A stretch of 17,651 nt of DNA from an uncultured Eubacteriales bacterium (GCA_900552305.1 URZD01000020.1:1-17651), one strand, 5' to 3'; shown: positions 1 to 9,256, numbered from the stretch's first letter. Numbers and translations: made by a program. Notes: generated by a model from the letters alone, not told the origin.

Positions 1-358
1 CTACAGGCATATAGTAAACTGCCCTGAAAAAGCTCTTATGCTTTATAAGCGTTGAATAAATAGCATACGCGATTCCCAGTCCCAGACCGACTCTGAAAAC
101 AATTACAACTACCGAAAAAATTACGGTATTGAACATTGATTTGCCGAACAATTTGCTCGTGAACACCTGCTTATAATTTTCCAGACCCAAAAACTTGTAT
201 GTTCCGCTTAACGGATTCCACTCATGAAAGCTTCCTGCAAATGCTATACCAATTGGTATTATCAAAAACACTATAAAGAAAACTACCATAGCTAAAACAA
301 CTATGTTTCTTAAAATTATTTCACTCTTACTTTGTAATGGACGTGATTTTTTAAACAT
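1..358 (-). CDS. Sugar ABC transporter permease, N-terminal part (runs off the left edge)
   Basis: This is the first 119 codons of a membrane permease of the MalF/UgpA type. It would form half of the channel of a carbohydrate ABC importer. The start ATG (358-356) follows GGAGG at 370-366 (minus-strand sense) with a 7-base gap. The protein opens with a basic tail (MFKKSRPLQ), then a strong membrane segment at about residues 17-41, then the W-x-P-L region (FHEWNPL) and the LGLENYKQVF stretch usual for this family, and a second membrane segment at about 75-100. It lies 30 bases downstream of the solute-binding protein gene, so the two form one operon. The ATP-binding site loop (EAA) that would prove the family is beyond the window edge. 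Family assignment is confident; the transported sugar is unknown. Confidence 0.85.
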   Translation of the reverse strand, partial: MFKKSRPLQSKSEIILRNIVVLAMVVFFIVFLIIPIGIAFAGSFHEWNPLSGTYKFLGLENYKQVFTSKLFGKSMFNTVIFSVVVIVFRVGLGLGIAYAIYSTLIKHKSFFRAVYYMPV

Positions 359-388
359 TAATAATCCTCCGTAGTGAATCTTTACCTG

Positions 389-1579
389 TTATTTTGCAAA
401 CTTATATAGATTCTCGACTGATTGGAATGAACTGTTCTTCATATCCTTTATAATATCAGCCTGTGCCTTGTCTAAAGCTGTATCAATATCCACTCCATTG
501 TAGAATATGTCCTCTCCGGCCTTTTTCATATCCTCCTCAACACATGAAGGCATCGGACCCGGCCAGATGTAGTGGTCAATGTGCTCTGCAAGTACCTTAA
601 GCGATGGGTTTTTAAGTATTTCCTTATTGTCTGCAAGGGATTTCTTTGCAGGGAAGGTACTCATAGCAAGATTGAAATCTACCTGAGACTCATCATCGCA
701 GAGGAAAAACTTTACAAAATCCTGTGCAACTGCCTGCTGATCCTTTGGTGCTTTTTTGTTTACACCGAATGTTGACTCACCGTTATATCTATTGTATGCA
801 TATGGATTTCCGTCAAATGTAGGAATTTCAAATACGCCAAAATCTATATCGCTCCATGTGGTCTTAAGTGTATTGTAATAATGTCCCCACTGAATAACCA
901 TCGCCGACTGTCCCTGTCCAAAGCTGTCTGCGCATTTATCGCCAAAATCCTTTGAACCAATCTGATCCTTGTCGTACATATCAACAAGCATCTGCATTAC
1001 CTTCTTCATGGCATCCGAATTGACATTAGGTGTCTTTCCATCCTCCTTAAAGAGGTTCTCACCAAGCTGATAATTAAGACCAAGCAGATAATTCTGGTGG
1101 AAATCATTATTGAAATTGAGTCCGGCCTGGACTATATTGTCTCCATCCTTGATTGTGAGCTTCTTTGCTACCTCAATCATTTCATCCCAGGTCTTTGGAA
1201 TATCATCATCTGTTAGTCCGGCTTCCTTCCACATCTCCTTGTTGTAATAAACAGAACCTGTCATCATTCCGTAATCAATGTAATAAACCTTACCATCTAT
1301 CACATGGGCGTTTACTCCATTAAAGTCCTGCTCCAAATCCTCAACAGGAATATCAAGCGGAGCCATATAGTTGATAAGATTCTCATGATAGCTGTTATGT
1401 ACATCGAAGAGTGCCGGTCCGTCCTCACCATCGAGTGCCAGAGGAAGCTTTGTCCAGTAATCTTCCCATGGATTATCCACCAGGTTTATAGTTACATTAG
1501 GATGAATAGCTGTGTATCTGTCAATAACCTTCTGAAATAATTCATCGCTTCCCCACTCCCACAGGTCAATTGAGATATC
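389..1579 (-). pseudogene. Extracellular sugar-binding protein of an ABC importer, 5' end missing
   Basis: A family 1 extracellular solute-binding protein that would capture a sugar outside the membrane for the adjacent permease. The reading frame stays open and family-like from the stop (391-389) back to codon 1579-1577, where the protein reads DISIDLWEWGSDELFQKVID. A TAA follows three codons further upstream (1588-1586). A native protein would continue into a lipobox signal peptide, and none is present. The first GTG in frame (1480-1478) lies inside the conserved fold, so it is not a credible start. Features seen: the beta-strand opening IDLWEWGS, VYYNKEMWKEAGL followed by PKTWDEMIEVAKKL, and the hinge region with W-rich segments, all typical of this family. 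The truncation coincides exactly with truncation of the opposing gene, so it probably reflects a rearrangement or assembly join, not slow decay. Confidence 0.85.
1574..1579. other. Junction where two unrelated genes are both cut at their N-termini
   Basis: Left of this point the minus strand encodes a sugar-binding protein; right of it the plus strand encodes a chain-length determinant. Each reads as family-like protein up to this point and each lacks its start, signal or first membrane segment. The shared bases are the palindrome GATATC, which is compatible with both reading frames. Base composition also changes: the left side is AT-rich with few GCG or CGG codons, while the right side is rich in them. 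Either an assembly chimera or a real deletion or inversion at microhomology would explain this. The sequence alone cannot decide. Confidence 0.75.
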
Positions 1580-2768
1580 CCTGAATTACGACGGAGCACA
1601 GTACGGACTTACGCCGTCAAAAGGAAGGTTTGACATCTCGAAGATTAAGTCGGATGAGGTTATAAAGAATGCGATTGCAAAGGTGAACGACAAGAGCCTT
1701 ACCGTTGAGAATGTCAAGCCGAGAATTACGATTGACGCAAAAATGCCAAAGTCGGCGATTGACAAGACTGTCGCATCGATTTCGAGCGGCGGCAGCTACT
1801 CTTATACGCCCGCGGAGTTTGTTGTATACTACAGTCAGCAGAACAAGTTTGGCAAAAATTATACAGTTGAGTTCCTTAACGCGCTTGCGGAGAGCTATAA
1901 CGAATTTTTTGCAAAGACATACCTTGATAAAAATACGGTACTGAAGTTTGACGGCAAAGAAAAACTGAACAGCTATGACTATGACGAAATTTGTCAGAGC
2001 GTGACGGACAGCGTAAATTCAATGATAAACTATCTGGGACACAAGCAGAGCCTGAGTGCGGACTTTGTTTCTTCGGATACGGGCTATAAATTTTCCGAGC
2101 TTGTGACGGCGCTTGAAAATCTTCGCGACATTGATATAGAAAAGCTGAGAGCCTATGTTCGGCAGAACCGGGTATCAAAAAACAAAGATACTTTCCTTAA
2201 CAAGAAAAAATATCTGATAGACAACGAAACGCGGAATTATGACTATCTTCACGGCGCGTCCGAAATATCCAACAAATCGCTCAAGCTGTATGACGCGCGG
2301 ATTTCCGGCGTGGCGTTCGTGCCGACCGTGGACGCGGAAAACGAGTTTTACATGAGCCGTACCAAAACGGGAATCGATAACCTTTCCAAGCTTTCATACA
2401 AGAACGGAATACGTGCAACTGAGATAAAAAAGACAATTGATGACTATACCGACAAGTACAACAGCTTTAACAAGGCGGCGCAGTCCACTGCGGATATGAA
2501 TGCGGCGGCGGAAATTATGATAAGCGAGATAGAGAACAGACTTTCGGGAATCTCGGATTTGGCAATACGCACGGACAACGAATATATCGCAAAGAAAAAC
2601 AATAATTATATTTCATTTGTTTATCCGGGCGAGCAGAAGCTGCCGTTTACCTCGTGGGTGAAAAATATAATACTATATGTGATTATACTGACGGCGGGAA
2701 TCCGTATTCTGCGAATCCTTAAACGTTTTCTGCTCGGAATTGCAGGCAGGAAGGGGGAACGGTCATGA
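1575..2768 (+). CDS. Wzz-like polysaccharide chain-length determinant / co-polymerase, 5' end missing
   Basis: Membrane protein of the Wzz/CapA type, expected to set polymer length together with a polymerase. The frame is open from the junction, and the residues just after it (LNYDGAQYGLTPSKGRFDI, then KSDEVIKNAI) match the beta-strand and KS.EV motif that follows the first membrane helix in this family. That first helix is absent, so the gene is cut. The GTG at 1683 is in frame but lies inside the fold. A long helical extracytoplasmic region follows, with a C-terminal membrane helix (about the last 40 residues, from SWVKNIILYVIIL) and a basic tail. It overlaps the next gene by four bases (ATGA, 2765-2768). 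It shares the segment DTGY.F..L....E.LR..DI with that gene, so the two are paralogues. No kinase domain is attached. Confidence 0.75.
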   Translation: MSLNYDGAQYGLTPSKGRFDISKIKSDEVIKNAIAKVNDKSLTVENVKPRITIDAKMPKSAIDKTVASISSGGSYSYTPAEFVVYYSQQNKFGKNYTVEFLNALAESYNEFFAKTYLDKNTVLKFDGKEKLNSYDYDEICQSVTDSVNSMINYLGHKQSLSADFVSSDTGYKFSELVTALENLRDIDIEKLRAYVRQNRVSKNKDTFLNKKKYLIDNETRNYDYLHGASEISNKSLKLYDARISGVAFVPTVDAENEFYMSRTKTGIDNLSKLSYKNGIRATEIKKTIDDYTDKYNSFNKAAQSTADMNAAAEIMISEIENRLSGISDLAIRTDNEYIAKKNNNYISFVYPGEQKLPFTSWVKNIILYVIILTAGIRILRILKRFLLGIAGRKGERS

Positions 2769-4192
2769 ATCTCAGACTGTATGATATATTCAGGTATCTG
2801 TTAAAATGGAAATACAGAATTGTCGCGGTTGTGATACTGGCGTTTTTTGCCGCGAGGTATTATGTCGGGACGATACAGACAAGCAACGGTCAGGTTGTTA
2901 TAAGATACAATGATAAAAGCGTGTCTGCCGAGGGAAAATTCCCGGACGGAAGCACATTTGATCAATACCACATTGCATCGCCCGAGGTATTGCAGAATGT
3001 TATAAATCACCTTGGACTGAAGAGCAGCGTTGAAACGCTGAGACGCAGAATTGATGTTTCGCCGATAGTGCCGAACTCCGTTCAGGAGATGAAGGCTGCA
3101 AAAACAAAGGACGGCGAGGAGTATTCATATTATCCCGACACGTTCATGATTACCCTTTCCGGGCGCGGCGGTCAGCCGGCGTACAAGGTGCGCGAGCTGC
3201 TTGAAACAATAACCTTCAAATATCTGGACTACTACTCGGAGGAGTACAACGAGTTTGCGGCGATAACAAATGCGCTTGCGGAGCTTGATGTTGACAGCTA
3301 TGACTATATAGAGCTTGCCGAAATAATGGAAAACAACATAAAACAAATTATTACAAGGCTCAGCAGCTATAAGAGCGCGGATGATACGTTCCGCTCAACG
3401 GGAACAGGGTATTCGTTCCAGGACCTGATTTATGAGTATGAGCATTTGCGGCAATTTGATATTCCGCTGATTTATGCGGATATATATTCGGGCAAGATTT
3501 CCAAAAATCCGCAGCGGCTTAAAGAGCTGTATATGCAGCGGCACAATGAGGCGTTGCTGAAACAAAAGAATTTTGAGGACACCGCAAAAATGACCAAACA
3601 GAAAATGGATTCGTTCTCAAAGGCTAATAAAGAAGTGCCGAACGCATATAACTACAAGAGCAATACAAGCAACAACGATGATCTTGAAATACTGGACGGA
3701 GTGTACGACGAGAAGGCACGCAGGGCGACCTCAAAAACGACATATGACACGTTGATAGAGAATTACACAAATCAGTGTATCTCGGCGAATGACGCAAAGC
3801 TGGACGCGGCACACTATAAAAAGATAGCGGAAATTTTTGCTTCCCCCGCACCGGGCAGCGTTGACGCGGAGCAGCTTACTGCGGAAATTAAACAGTCGAT
3901 AAATACTACGGCGGAGCGGATGAAGTCGCTTTATACAAAGCTGGCGGCAACAATCAGCGACTATAACGACTACAGTACGCAAAAGCACATTTCGCTGCTT
4001 ACCGGCGTTAAGTGTTATGACAATGTGAACGCGTCGCTTTACGAGCTCGTGGCTATCGTGATTTCGGGCGGCGGCATGGTGTTGATTGCTCTTGCCATGG
4101 AGATTATGAAGGCGTATAAAAAGGAACATGAGCGGGAGAACGGCGGGGACAGTGATGACGGCGGCGCGGCTGATGCGGACGGAGAAGCGTAA
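2765..4192 (+). CDS. Second Wzz-like chain-length determinant / co-polymerase
   Basis: A complete 475-residue protein with the layout of a bacterial polysaccharide co-polymerase. It has a short cytoplasmic N-terminus, membrane helix at about 17-34, a large extracytoplasmic region rich in helix and charged residues, and a second membrane helix at about 425-444. It ends in an acidic, glycine-rich cytoplasmic tail. Early motifs (VVIRYNDKSVSAEGKFPDGSTF, trimmed here to its pattern of a beta-strand followed by a G-rich turn, then ASPEVLQNVI) are those of the Wzz N-terminal domain. It follows its paralogue with an ATGA overlap, so translation is probably coupled and the two may form a mixed oligomer. 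No Walker motifs are present, so it is not the tyrosine-kinase half of a CpsC/CpsD pair. The family call is good; the exact partner enzymes are unknown. Confidence 0.78.
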   Translation: MNLRLYDIFRYLLKWKYRIVAVVILAFFAARYYVGTIQTSNGQVVIRYNDKSVSAEGKFPDGSTFDQYHIASPEVLQNVINHLGLKSSVETLRRRIDVSPIVPNSVQEMKAAKTKDGEEYSYYPDTFMITLSGRGGQPAYKVRELLETITFKYLDYYSEEYNEFAAITNALAELDVDSYDYIELAEIMENNIKQIITRLSSYKSADDTFRSTGTGYSFQDLIYEYEHLRQFDIPLIYADIYSGKISKNPQRLKELYMQRHNEALLKQKNFEDTAKMTKQKMDSFSKANKEVPNAYNYKSNTSNNDDLEILDGVYDEKARRATSKTTYDTLIENYTNQCISANDAKLDAAHYKKIAEIFASPAPGSVDAEQLTAEIKQSINTTAERMKSLYTKLAATISDYNDYSTQKHISLLTGVKCYDNVNASLYELVAIVISGGGMVLIALAMEIMKAYKKEHERENGGDSDDGGAADADGEA

Positions 4193-4193
4193 T

Positions 4194-5381
4194 ATGCGAA
4201 AAAGGATTTTGATTGCCTGTAACAACCTCCATATAGGCGGAATACAGAGGTCGCTTGCGAATCTGCTCGGCGAAGTTTCGGACAGGTATGACGTGACGCT
4301 GTTTCTGTTCTATCCCGAGGGGGAATACAGTGTACCGAAAAATGTTAAAATAATTCGCGGCAACTTTTTTACAAGAATAATGGGAATGACGCAGACAGAG
4401 GCGAACAGAGCGGGAGTACCCACGCGGCTTTGGCGCGGGTTTTGGACTGTGTTTACGCGGATTTTCGGCTGCGGCGCGGCATTCCGTGCGCTTTGTGCGT
4501 TTCAAAGGCTTGACGGCGAATATGACGCTGCCGTATCTTTTATGCAAAACTCGGCGTACCGCTTTTTCTACGGCGGATGTAACGAGTTTGTCATAAACTG
4601 CGTAAAGGCAAAGCGGAAAATCAGCTTTGTTCACTGTGATTTTGAACACTATTACGGCAACAATGCCTATAACAGAAATTTTTATAAAAAATTCGATACT
4701 ATCGCTTGTGTGTCAGGTGCGTGCAAGGATGTATTCGACAGAGTATGCCCCGACTGCGCGGACAGGTCGGCGGTGGTGCATAACTGCTTTAATTTTTCCG
4801 AGATGCGGAGCATGGCGGAGGAATTTGCGGCGGAGCGCACTAACGGCGTGACAAACATTTTTACATCGGCGAGGATAAGTGAGGAAAAGGGAATTTTCCG
4901 AACGATAAAAATTTTTGCCGATTTAAAAGCGGACGGCGCAAAATTTATATGGCGAATTGCGGGCGGCGGAGCCCAGCTTGAAAAGGCTGTGGAAATGTGC
5001 CGCAGCTATGGGCTGGAAAACGATATAATCTTTTTGGGACAGCAAAAGAATCCGTATCCGTACTTTAAGAGTGCGGACTTGGTGCTTGTACCGTCCTATG
5101 ACGAGGCGGCGCCCATGGTTTTTGGCGAGGCGGCGGCGTTTGGGACTCCGATACTTTCGACAGCTACAATTTCTGCGCGGGAGCTGGTTGAGGAAAAGGG
5201 CCTTGGAACGGTATGTGAAAATTCCGATGAGGGGATAAAAAATGCTCTTAGAAAAATCCTTGACAATCCGCAGAGCCTGAATGATGATTTGCGCAAGAAA
5301 AGGGTGGAGAATGCGGAGCAGAGCGCTAACCGCGCGGCTGTGTCCGAGTTTGAAAATGCAGTTTTCGGAAGTGTAACGTGA
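4194..5381 (+). CDS. GT4-type (GT-B fold) glycosyltransferase
   Basis: A 395-residue cytoplasmic glycosyltransferase that would add one sugar from a nucleotide-sugar donor to the lipid-linked repeat unit. The ATG at 4194 is chosen over an in-frame ATG at 4128. It directly precedes the hydrophobic first strand (RKRILIACNNLHIGG) and is preceded by GGAG at 4181-4184. The earlier start would overlap the upstream gene by 65 bases. Motifs: the N-terminal glycine loop HIGGIQRSL at about 13-21; SARISEEKG near 245, the start of the donor-binding domain; WRIAGGG; and the GT4 donor site E.{7}E in DEAAPMVFGEAAAFGTP near 323-339. It follows the co-polymerase gene by one base. Donor and acceptor sugars cannot be read from sequence. 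Confidence 0.85.
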   Translation: MRKRILIACNNLHIGGIQRSLANLLGEVSDRYDVTLFLFYPEGEYSVPKNVKIIRGNFFTRIMGMTQTEANRAGVPTRLWRGFWTVFTRIFGCGAAFRALCAFQRLDGEYDAAVSFMQNSAYRFFYGGCNEFVINCVKAKRKISFVHCDFEHYYGNNAYNRNFYKKFDTIACVSGACKDVFDRVCPDCADRSAVVHNCFNFSEMRSMAEEFAAERTNGVTNIFTSARISEEKGIFRTIKIFADLKADGAKFIWRIAGGGAQLEKAVEMCRSYGLENDIIFLGQQKNPYPYFKSADLVLVPSYDEAAPMVFGEAAAFGTPILSTATISARELVEEKGLGTVCENSDEGIKNALRKILDNPQSLNDDLRKKRVENAEQSANRAAVSEFENAVFGSVT

Positions 5382-5513
5382 AAGTTCATTTCGGATAATC
5401 TCTCCGGCGGGTTCGGATTACTCCCTTTCAATCTCTTATCATTCCTTGCCCTGTGGATAGGAGAATTTTTATTACAATTTGTGTCGGCGCAGGGCGGCGG
5501 AACGGAGATTAAA
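5382..5513 (+). other. Intergenic gap inside the polysaccharide operon
   Basis: A 132-base spacer, longer than any other gap between neighbouring genes of the 1575-11244 run. It contains no convincing promoter or terminator hairpin. The frame of the upstream gene stays open after its TGA and reads into the next gene, giving a hydrophobic stretch (LLPFNLLSFLALWIGEF). An open run of this length is easily expected by chance. The bases are more pyrimidine-rich than in the flanking genes. The ribosome site of the next gene (GGAG at 5504-5507) is at its right end. Confidence 0.5.
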
Positions 5514-6590
5514 ATGATAGGCGTTATCTATGCGGGGCAGGTTGAGCTTTCGCCGTTCGTAAAACGGTATACCTCGGTAATGGACGGGGAAAATATTCCG
5601 TATGAGATAATTCATTGGAACAGAAGCGGAGAGAAAATGCCCGATGATGACAAAAGACACACCTATTTCGCTCATGTTGAGCGCTACGGAAGGCTTATCG
5701 GAAAGGCTGCTCCGTTTTGGGGATTCAGAAAATTTGCGCTCGGAATTATAAAAGAGAAAAAATACGATAAGCTGATTGTACTGACGACACAGACCGCGTT
5801 TATGATACCGGAGCTGTTGCTCGGAAGATACAAAAACAGATACTTTTTTGATTTCCGCGATACCTCATATGAGTATATACGGCTTTACAGAAAATTTGTA
5901 AATGCAGTGATTGAACATTCGGAGTTTACGGCAATATCCTCTCCGGGATTCCGCGAATACCTTACCGACAGGAAGGAACTTATCGCGGCGCACAATTTTC
6001 GGCATGAGAGCTATGCAAACCGCGTACCGCACTGCGAAAAGCGCGGTAACGGCAGAATTGTTATGGGTTATATAGGCTATCTGCGCGAATACGAACATCT
6101 TAAATACCTTGCTGACATATTCGGAGCGGATAAACGGTTTATGTTTAATATCCACGGCAGCGGCGACTGCGTGGACAGGCTGCGCGAATATGCCGGCAAA
6201 TACCCGAACGTTGAGGTTTTCGGAGCGTATGACGAGAAGGAAAAGACCGATATTGTTTCGTCCTTTGACATGATTTGCTATAACTATCCGAAAAGCTTTG
6301 TGAATTATCCGGCGGTTGCAAATAAATTTTATGACGGAATGATATGCAAAAAGCCTATGTTCGGAAATCTTGACACCTATTCCGGAATGATGATTGAGCG
6401 TGAGGGACTTGGAATAAGCCTTTACGAGGGCGAGAAGAATGTGACTGACAGAATATATGACTACTATGTCGGCTTTGACGCGGGCGAGTTTGATAAAAAC
6501 TGCGAGAGGACGCTGAAAAGCGTCATTGCAGAGGATGAATACTATATGTCCGCGATAAGAAGCTTTGTTACGGACGGAAAGGGGAATTGA
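5514..6590 (+). CDS. GT-B-type glycosyltransferase, divergent
   Basis: A 358-residue protein with the pattern of a GT-B glycosyltransferase in an EPS cluster. The ATG at 5514 follows GGAG with a six-base spacer; a GTG at 5481 is in frame but would add unrelated residues. The N-terminal half begins with a strand and turn (MIGVIYAGQVELSPFVKR). The C-terminal half has VMGYIGYLREYEHLKYLADI, the start of the donor domain; FNIHGSGD; VEVFGAYDEKEKTDIVSSFDM; and a late segment, YPAVANKFYDGMICKKPMFG. The last has the position and shape of the donor-binding loop of GT1/GT4 enzymes, although the classic E.{7}E is not clear. It lies between two glycosyltransferases in the same direction. The fold assignment is reasonable; the CAZy family and the sugar are not determined. 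Confidence 0.7.
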   Translation: MIGVIYAGQVELSPFVKRYTSVMDGENIPYEIIHWNRSGEKMPDDDKRHTYFAHVERYGRLIGKAAPFWGFRKFALGIIKEKKYDKLIVLTTQTAFMIPELLLGRYKNRYFFDFRDTSYEYIRLYRKFVNAVIEHSEFTAISSPGFREYLTDRKELIAAHNFRHESYANRVPHCEKRGNGRIVMGYIGYLREYEHLKYLADIFGADKRFMFNIHGSGDCVDRLREYAGKYPNVEVFGAYDEKEKTDIVSSFDMICYNYPKSFVNYPAVANKFYDGMICKKPMFGNLDTYSGMMIEREGLGISLYEGEKNVTDRIYDYYVGFDAGEFDKNCERTLKSVIAEDEYYMSAIRSFVTDGKGN

Positions 6591-6591
6591 T

Positions 6592-7602
6592 ATGCCGTCG
6601 CCGCTGTTCAGCGTTATTGTGCCGATTTACCGTGTGGAAAAATATCTTGACGTATGTATAAAAAGCATATTGGAGCAATCATGTACGGATTTTGAGCTTA
6701 TTTTGGTTGACGACGGCTCGCCTGACCGCTGCGGCGAGATTGCGGACGGCTATGCGGCGCGCGACAGCAGGGTAAGAGTGTGTCACAAGAAAAACGAGGG
6801 TCTTGTGCGTGCGCGGAACTCGGGTCTGGCGCTTGCAAGCGGCGATTATATCGTGAATGTTGACGGCGACGATTATATGGCGGAGGGCGCGCTGCGCTGT
6901 CTTGAAGAAAACATAAAAAGCACGCACGCGGAGGTGTATTGCTTCGGACACTCGCGGGAAATGTCGGGAAAAACCGTGAATATGCCAATCCTGTTCAAGG
7001 CGGGCGTTTACTCGGCAGACGAGGAAAGAGCGCGGGTTTACAGCCGTGCGGTATACGATGCGGATAAAAAATTCTATACCTTCGGCGTGTGTCCGAGCGT
7101 CTGGTCGCAGGCGGTAAAACGAGAGCTTTTTGAAAAATACAGACTTAAGGTGGACGGCTCGCTTGCGATAGGCGAGGACTTTGCGACCACATTGCCTATC
7201 TTGCTGAATGCACGGTCAATAGCCTTTGTTGATAAGCCGCTTTATTGCTACCGTGTGCTTGACGGCTCGATGAGCCATTCTTATAACAAAAATGAGCTGA
7301 GATTTGCCGCGCTGATGCTGAAATATTTTTCGGAGGAGCTTAATTTGGATATGTACGGACTGCGCGGTCAGCTGGCTGCATATACGGCGGAGATGCTTTA
7401 TAATCACCTCTGCGGCTGTGCAAGGAACTCAGCAAATTTTAGCGAGTATACGGAGCATTTACGCCATACGGACAAAATTGTGTTTGATTTTGCACGGCGG
7501 TGTCCGATGCGGATTGACGACCCGCGTGCAGCAATAATAATCGCGGCGGTAAAGTGCGGGGCGTGGCGGCTTATATGGCATACGGCGCGGAGAACGGGTT
7601 AG
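6592..7602 (+). CDS. GT2 family glycosyltransferase
   Basis: A 336-residue GT-A-fold glycosyltransferase of family 2. The ATG at 6592 sits one base after the upstream stop and has AGGGG about seven bases before it; it places the first strand FSVIVPIYRVEKYL at the N-terminus as in the family. Nucleotide-sugar site residues are visible: VDDGS at 39-43, the DxD-type metal site DGDD at 91-94, and the acidic catalytic-base region GEDF at 194-197. No membrane segment is obvious, so it probably acts at the cytoplasmic face on lipid-linked intermediates. It is tightly packed with the preceding glycosyltransferase gene. The transferred sugar is unknown. Confidence 0.88.
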   Translation: MPSPLFSVIVPIYRVEKYLDVCIKSILEQSCTDFELILVDDGSPDRCGEIADGYAARDSRVRVCHKKNEGLVRARNSGLALASGDYIVNVDGDDYMAEGALRCLEENIKSTHAEVYCFGHSREMSGKTVNMPILFKAGVYSADEERARVYSRAVYDADKKFYTFGVCPSVWSQAVKRELFEKYRLKVDGSLAIGEDFATTLPILLNARSIAFVDKPLYCYRVLDGSMSHSYNKNELRFAALMLKYFSEELNLDMYGLRGQLAAYTAEMLYNHLCGCARNSANFSEYTEHLRHTDKIVFDFARRCPMRIDDPRAAIIIAAVKCGAWRLIWHTARRTG

Positions 7603-7703
7603 CCGATTGGGGATCGCCGAGTAAGGCGCGGGTTACTGTCCTGAAATTAAGTTTTTTGAATTTATCTGTGGGGGCGGAAAACAGGAAAGGAAAGTGTTTG
7701 AAA

Positions 7704-9254
7704 ATGGAAAGCAAGGGGAAAAGAATTGCGCTTAATATGATTTCGCAGGTTGCGGCGTTTGTTCTCTCAATGGCGATAAACTTTTTTCTGATTCCCGTAA
7801 TTATTGAAAAAATCGGCAAGGATATATACGGCTTTTACAGCCTTGCGGGGAATTTCCTCGAATACGCAACGGTTGTTACCGCCGTTATAAACGGCATGGC
7901 AAACAGGTATATAACGGTTGCGTATTCGCGCGGCGAAAAGCAGCGCGCAAACCGCTATTTTACATCGGTAACCCTTGTAAATGTATTTCTCACTGTTGTG
8001 CTTGCTGTTCCGGCAACCATACTTATCATTTTTTTGGAAAAGGTTATAAATATCCCGCCTCAGCACGTTTTTGATGTAAAATGTCTGTGGACGTTTACAT
8101 TCCTTATGTTTTTTGTAAATCTTATTTTTTCACGGTACGAGGTTGCGCCATTCGCGACAAACAGGCTTGAAATCACGGCGTTTATCAATATGACGAGCAT
8201 TGTTATTAAGGCGGCGCTGCTGACGGTCGTATATTCGCTTTTCTATCCGTATATCGGCTATGTGGGCGTGATTGTGTTTGTATGCGCACTGTATTCCGCG
8301 GCGGTAAAGGTGCATTTCAAGAACAAGCTGACGCCGGATTTAAAGTTTCGAAAAGAGCTTTTTGACTTCGGAACGGTAAAGGAGCTTGCCGCGGTCGGAA
8401 TATGGAACTCGGTGAGCCAGATGAGTCAAATGCTGTTTACCGGTCTTGACCTGCTGATTGCAAACCTGTTTATCGGAGCGGAGCAGATGAGTATTCTGTC
8501 CGTTGCAAAAACGCTGCCGGTTATGCTGATTAGCTTTATCGGGGTAATCGCGGGGACGTTTTATCCTACAATGACAATAAGCTATTCTACGCAGTCAAGG
8601 ACGGACTTTTTAAAGGAAACAGGCTTCGCCGCCAGAATGTGCGGTTTTATCTGTTCAATCCCGATTGCGGGAATAGTTGTTTTCGGAAGGGAATTTTTCA
8701 CACTGTGGTTGCCTACGCTTACCGCGGAGGAAATAAATACAGTCCAGATATTATCGGTTCTGACGCTTATGCCGCAGCTTTTGAGCATTTATGTTTTTCC
8801 GCTGCACCAAATAAACACGATTACCTGCAATGTTCGCGTTCCCGCACTGCTGGACTGCTTTATCGGGATTTTGAATATAATAATCGTGTATCTCTTGCTT
8901 GAACATACAAGCCTCGGACTGTATGCGATTGCGGGAGTAAGCTCGACCTTGCTGCTGCTTAAAACGCTGATTTTTGTACCGCTTTATGCCGCGCACAATA
9001 TCGGCGCGGCGCGGCGGACGTTCTATCCGTATATAATCCGCGGAATACTTGTCAATGCTGTTGAACTGTGTATTTTCACGGCAGTGAAGCATATAATTCC
9101 CGCGGGGTCATGGCTCATGCTGCTTTGCTCGGCGGCGGTTGCGGCGGTACTCGGCGGCGGCGCGGGATTCTTTGTGATTTTTGACGGATGGGAAAGGAAA
9201 AAGGCGGTTGCTGCGGTGCGAAACAAGCTGAGCAGAGGAAAGGCGGGCGAATAG
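7704..9254 (+). CDS. Wzx-type polysaccharide flippase (MOP superfamily)
   Basis: A 516-residue polytopic membrane protein, the likely exporter that flips the finished lipid-linked repeat unit across the membrane. The reading frame opens at 7554 inside the upstream gene, but the first 50 codons are not membrane-like. The ATG at 7704, just before ESKGKRIALNMISQVAAFVL, is the usual beginning of this family. A TTG two codons earlier (7698) is better spaced from GGAAAGG at 7684-7690 and remains possible. About 12-14 hydrophobic helices are spread over the whole length, with the family's typical opening (NFFLIPVIIEKIGKDIYGFYSL). It is followed two bases after its stop by the pyruvyl transferase GTG start. 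It is the only multi-helix protein in the window, so no Wzy polymerase candidate is present. Confidence 0.85.
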   Translation: MESKGKRIALNMISQVAAFVLSMAINFFLIPVIIEKIGKDIYGFYSLAGNFLEYATVVTAVINGMANRYITVAYSRGEKQRANRYFTSVTLVNVFLTVVLAVPATILIIFLEKVINIPPQHVFDVKCLWTFTFLMFFVNLIFSRYEVAPFATNRLEITAFINMTSIVIKAALLTVVYSLFYPYIGYVGVIVFVCALYSAAVKVHFKNKLTPDLKFRKELFDFGTVKELAAVGIWNSVSQMSQMLFTGLDLLIANLFIGAEQMSILSVAKTLPVMLISFIGVIAGTFYPTMTISYSTQSRTDFLKETGFAARMCGFICSIPIAGIVVFGREFFTLWLPTLTAEEINTVQILSVLTLMPQLLSIYVFPLHQINTITCNVRVPALLDCFIGILNIIIVYLLLEHTSLGLYAIAGVSSTLLLLKTLIFVPLYAAHNIGAARRTFYPYIIRGILVNAVELCIFTAVKHIIPAGSWLMLLCSAAVAAVLGGGAGFFVIFDGWERKKAVAAVRNKLSRGKAGE

Positions 9255-9256
9255 CG

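Noticed and set aside
389..1480. GTG at 1480-1478 as the start of the sugar-binding protein
   Set aside because: Family-like sequence continues upstream of it to about 1579, and no signal peptide follows the GTG.
1683..2768. GTG at 1683 as the start of the first Wzz-like protein
   Set aside because: The conserved N-terminal strand and KS.EV motif are encoded upstream of it; the gene is cut, not short.
5382..5513. Open frame continuing past the TGA of the GT4 gene into the next glycosyltransferase, with a hydrophobic stretch
   Set aside because: An open run of 44 codons is not improbable by chance, the next gene has its own good ribosome site, and both genes have normal family lengths without the bridge.
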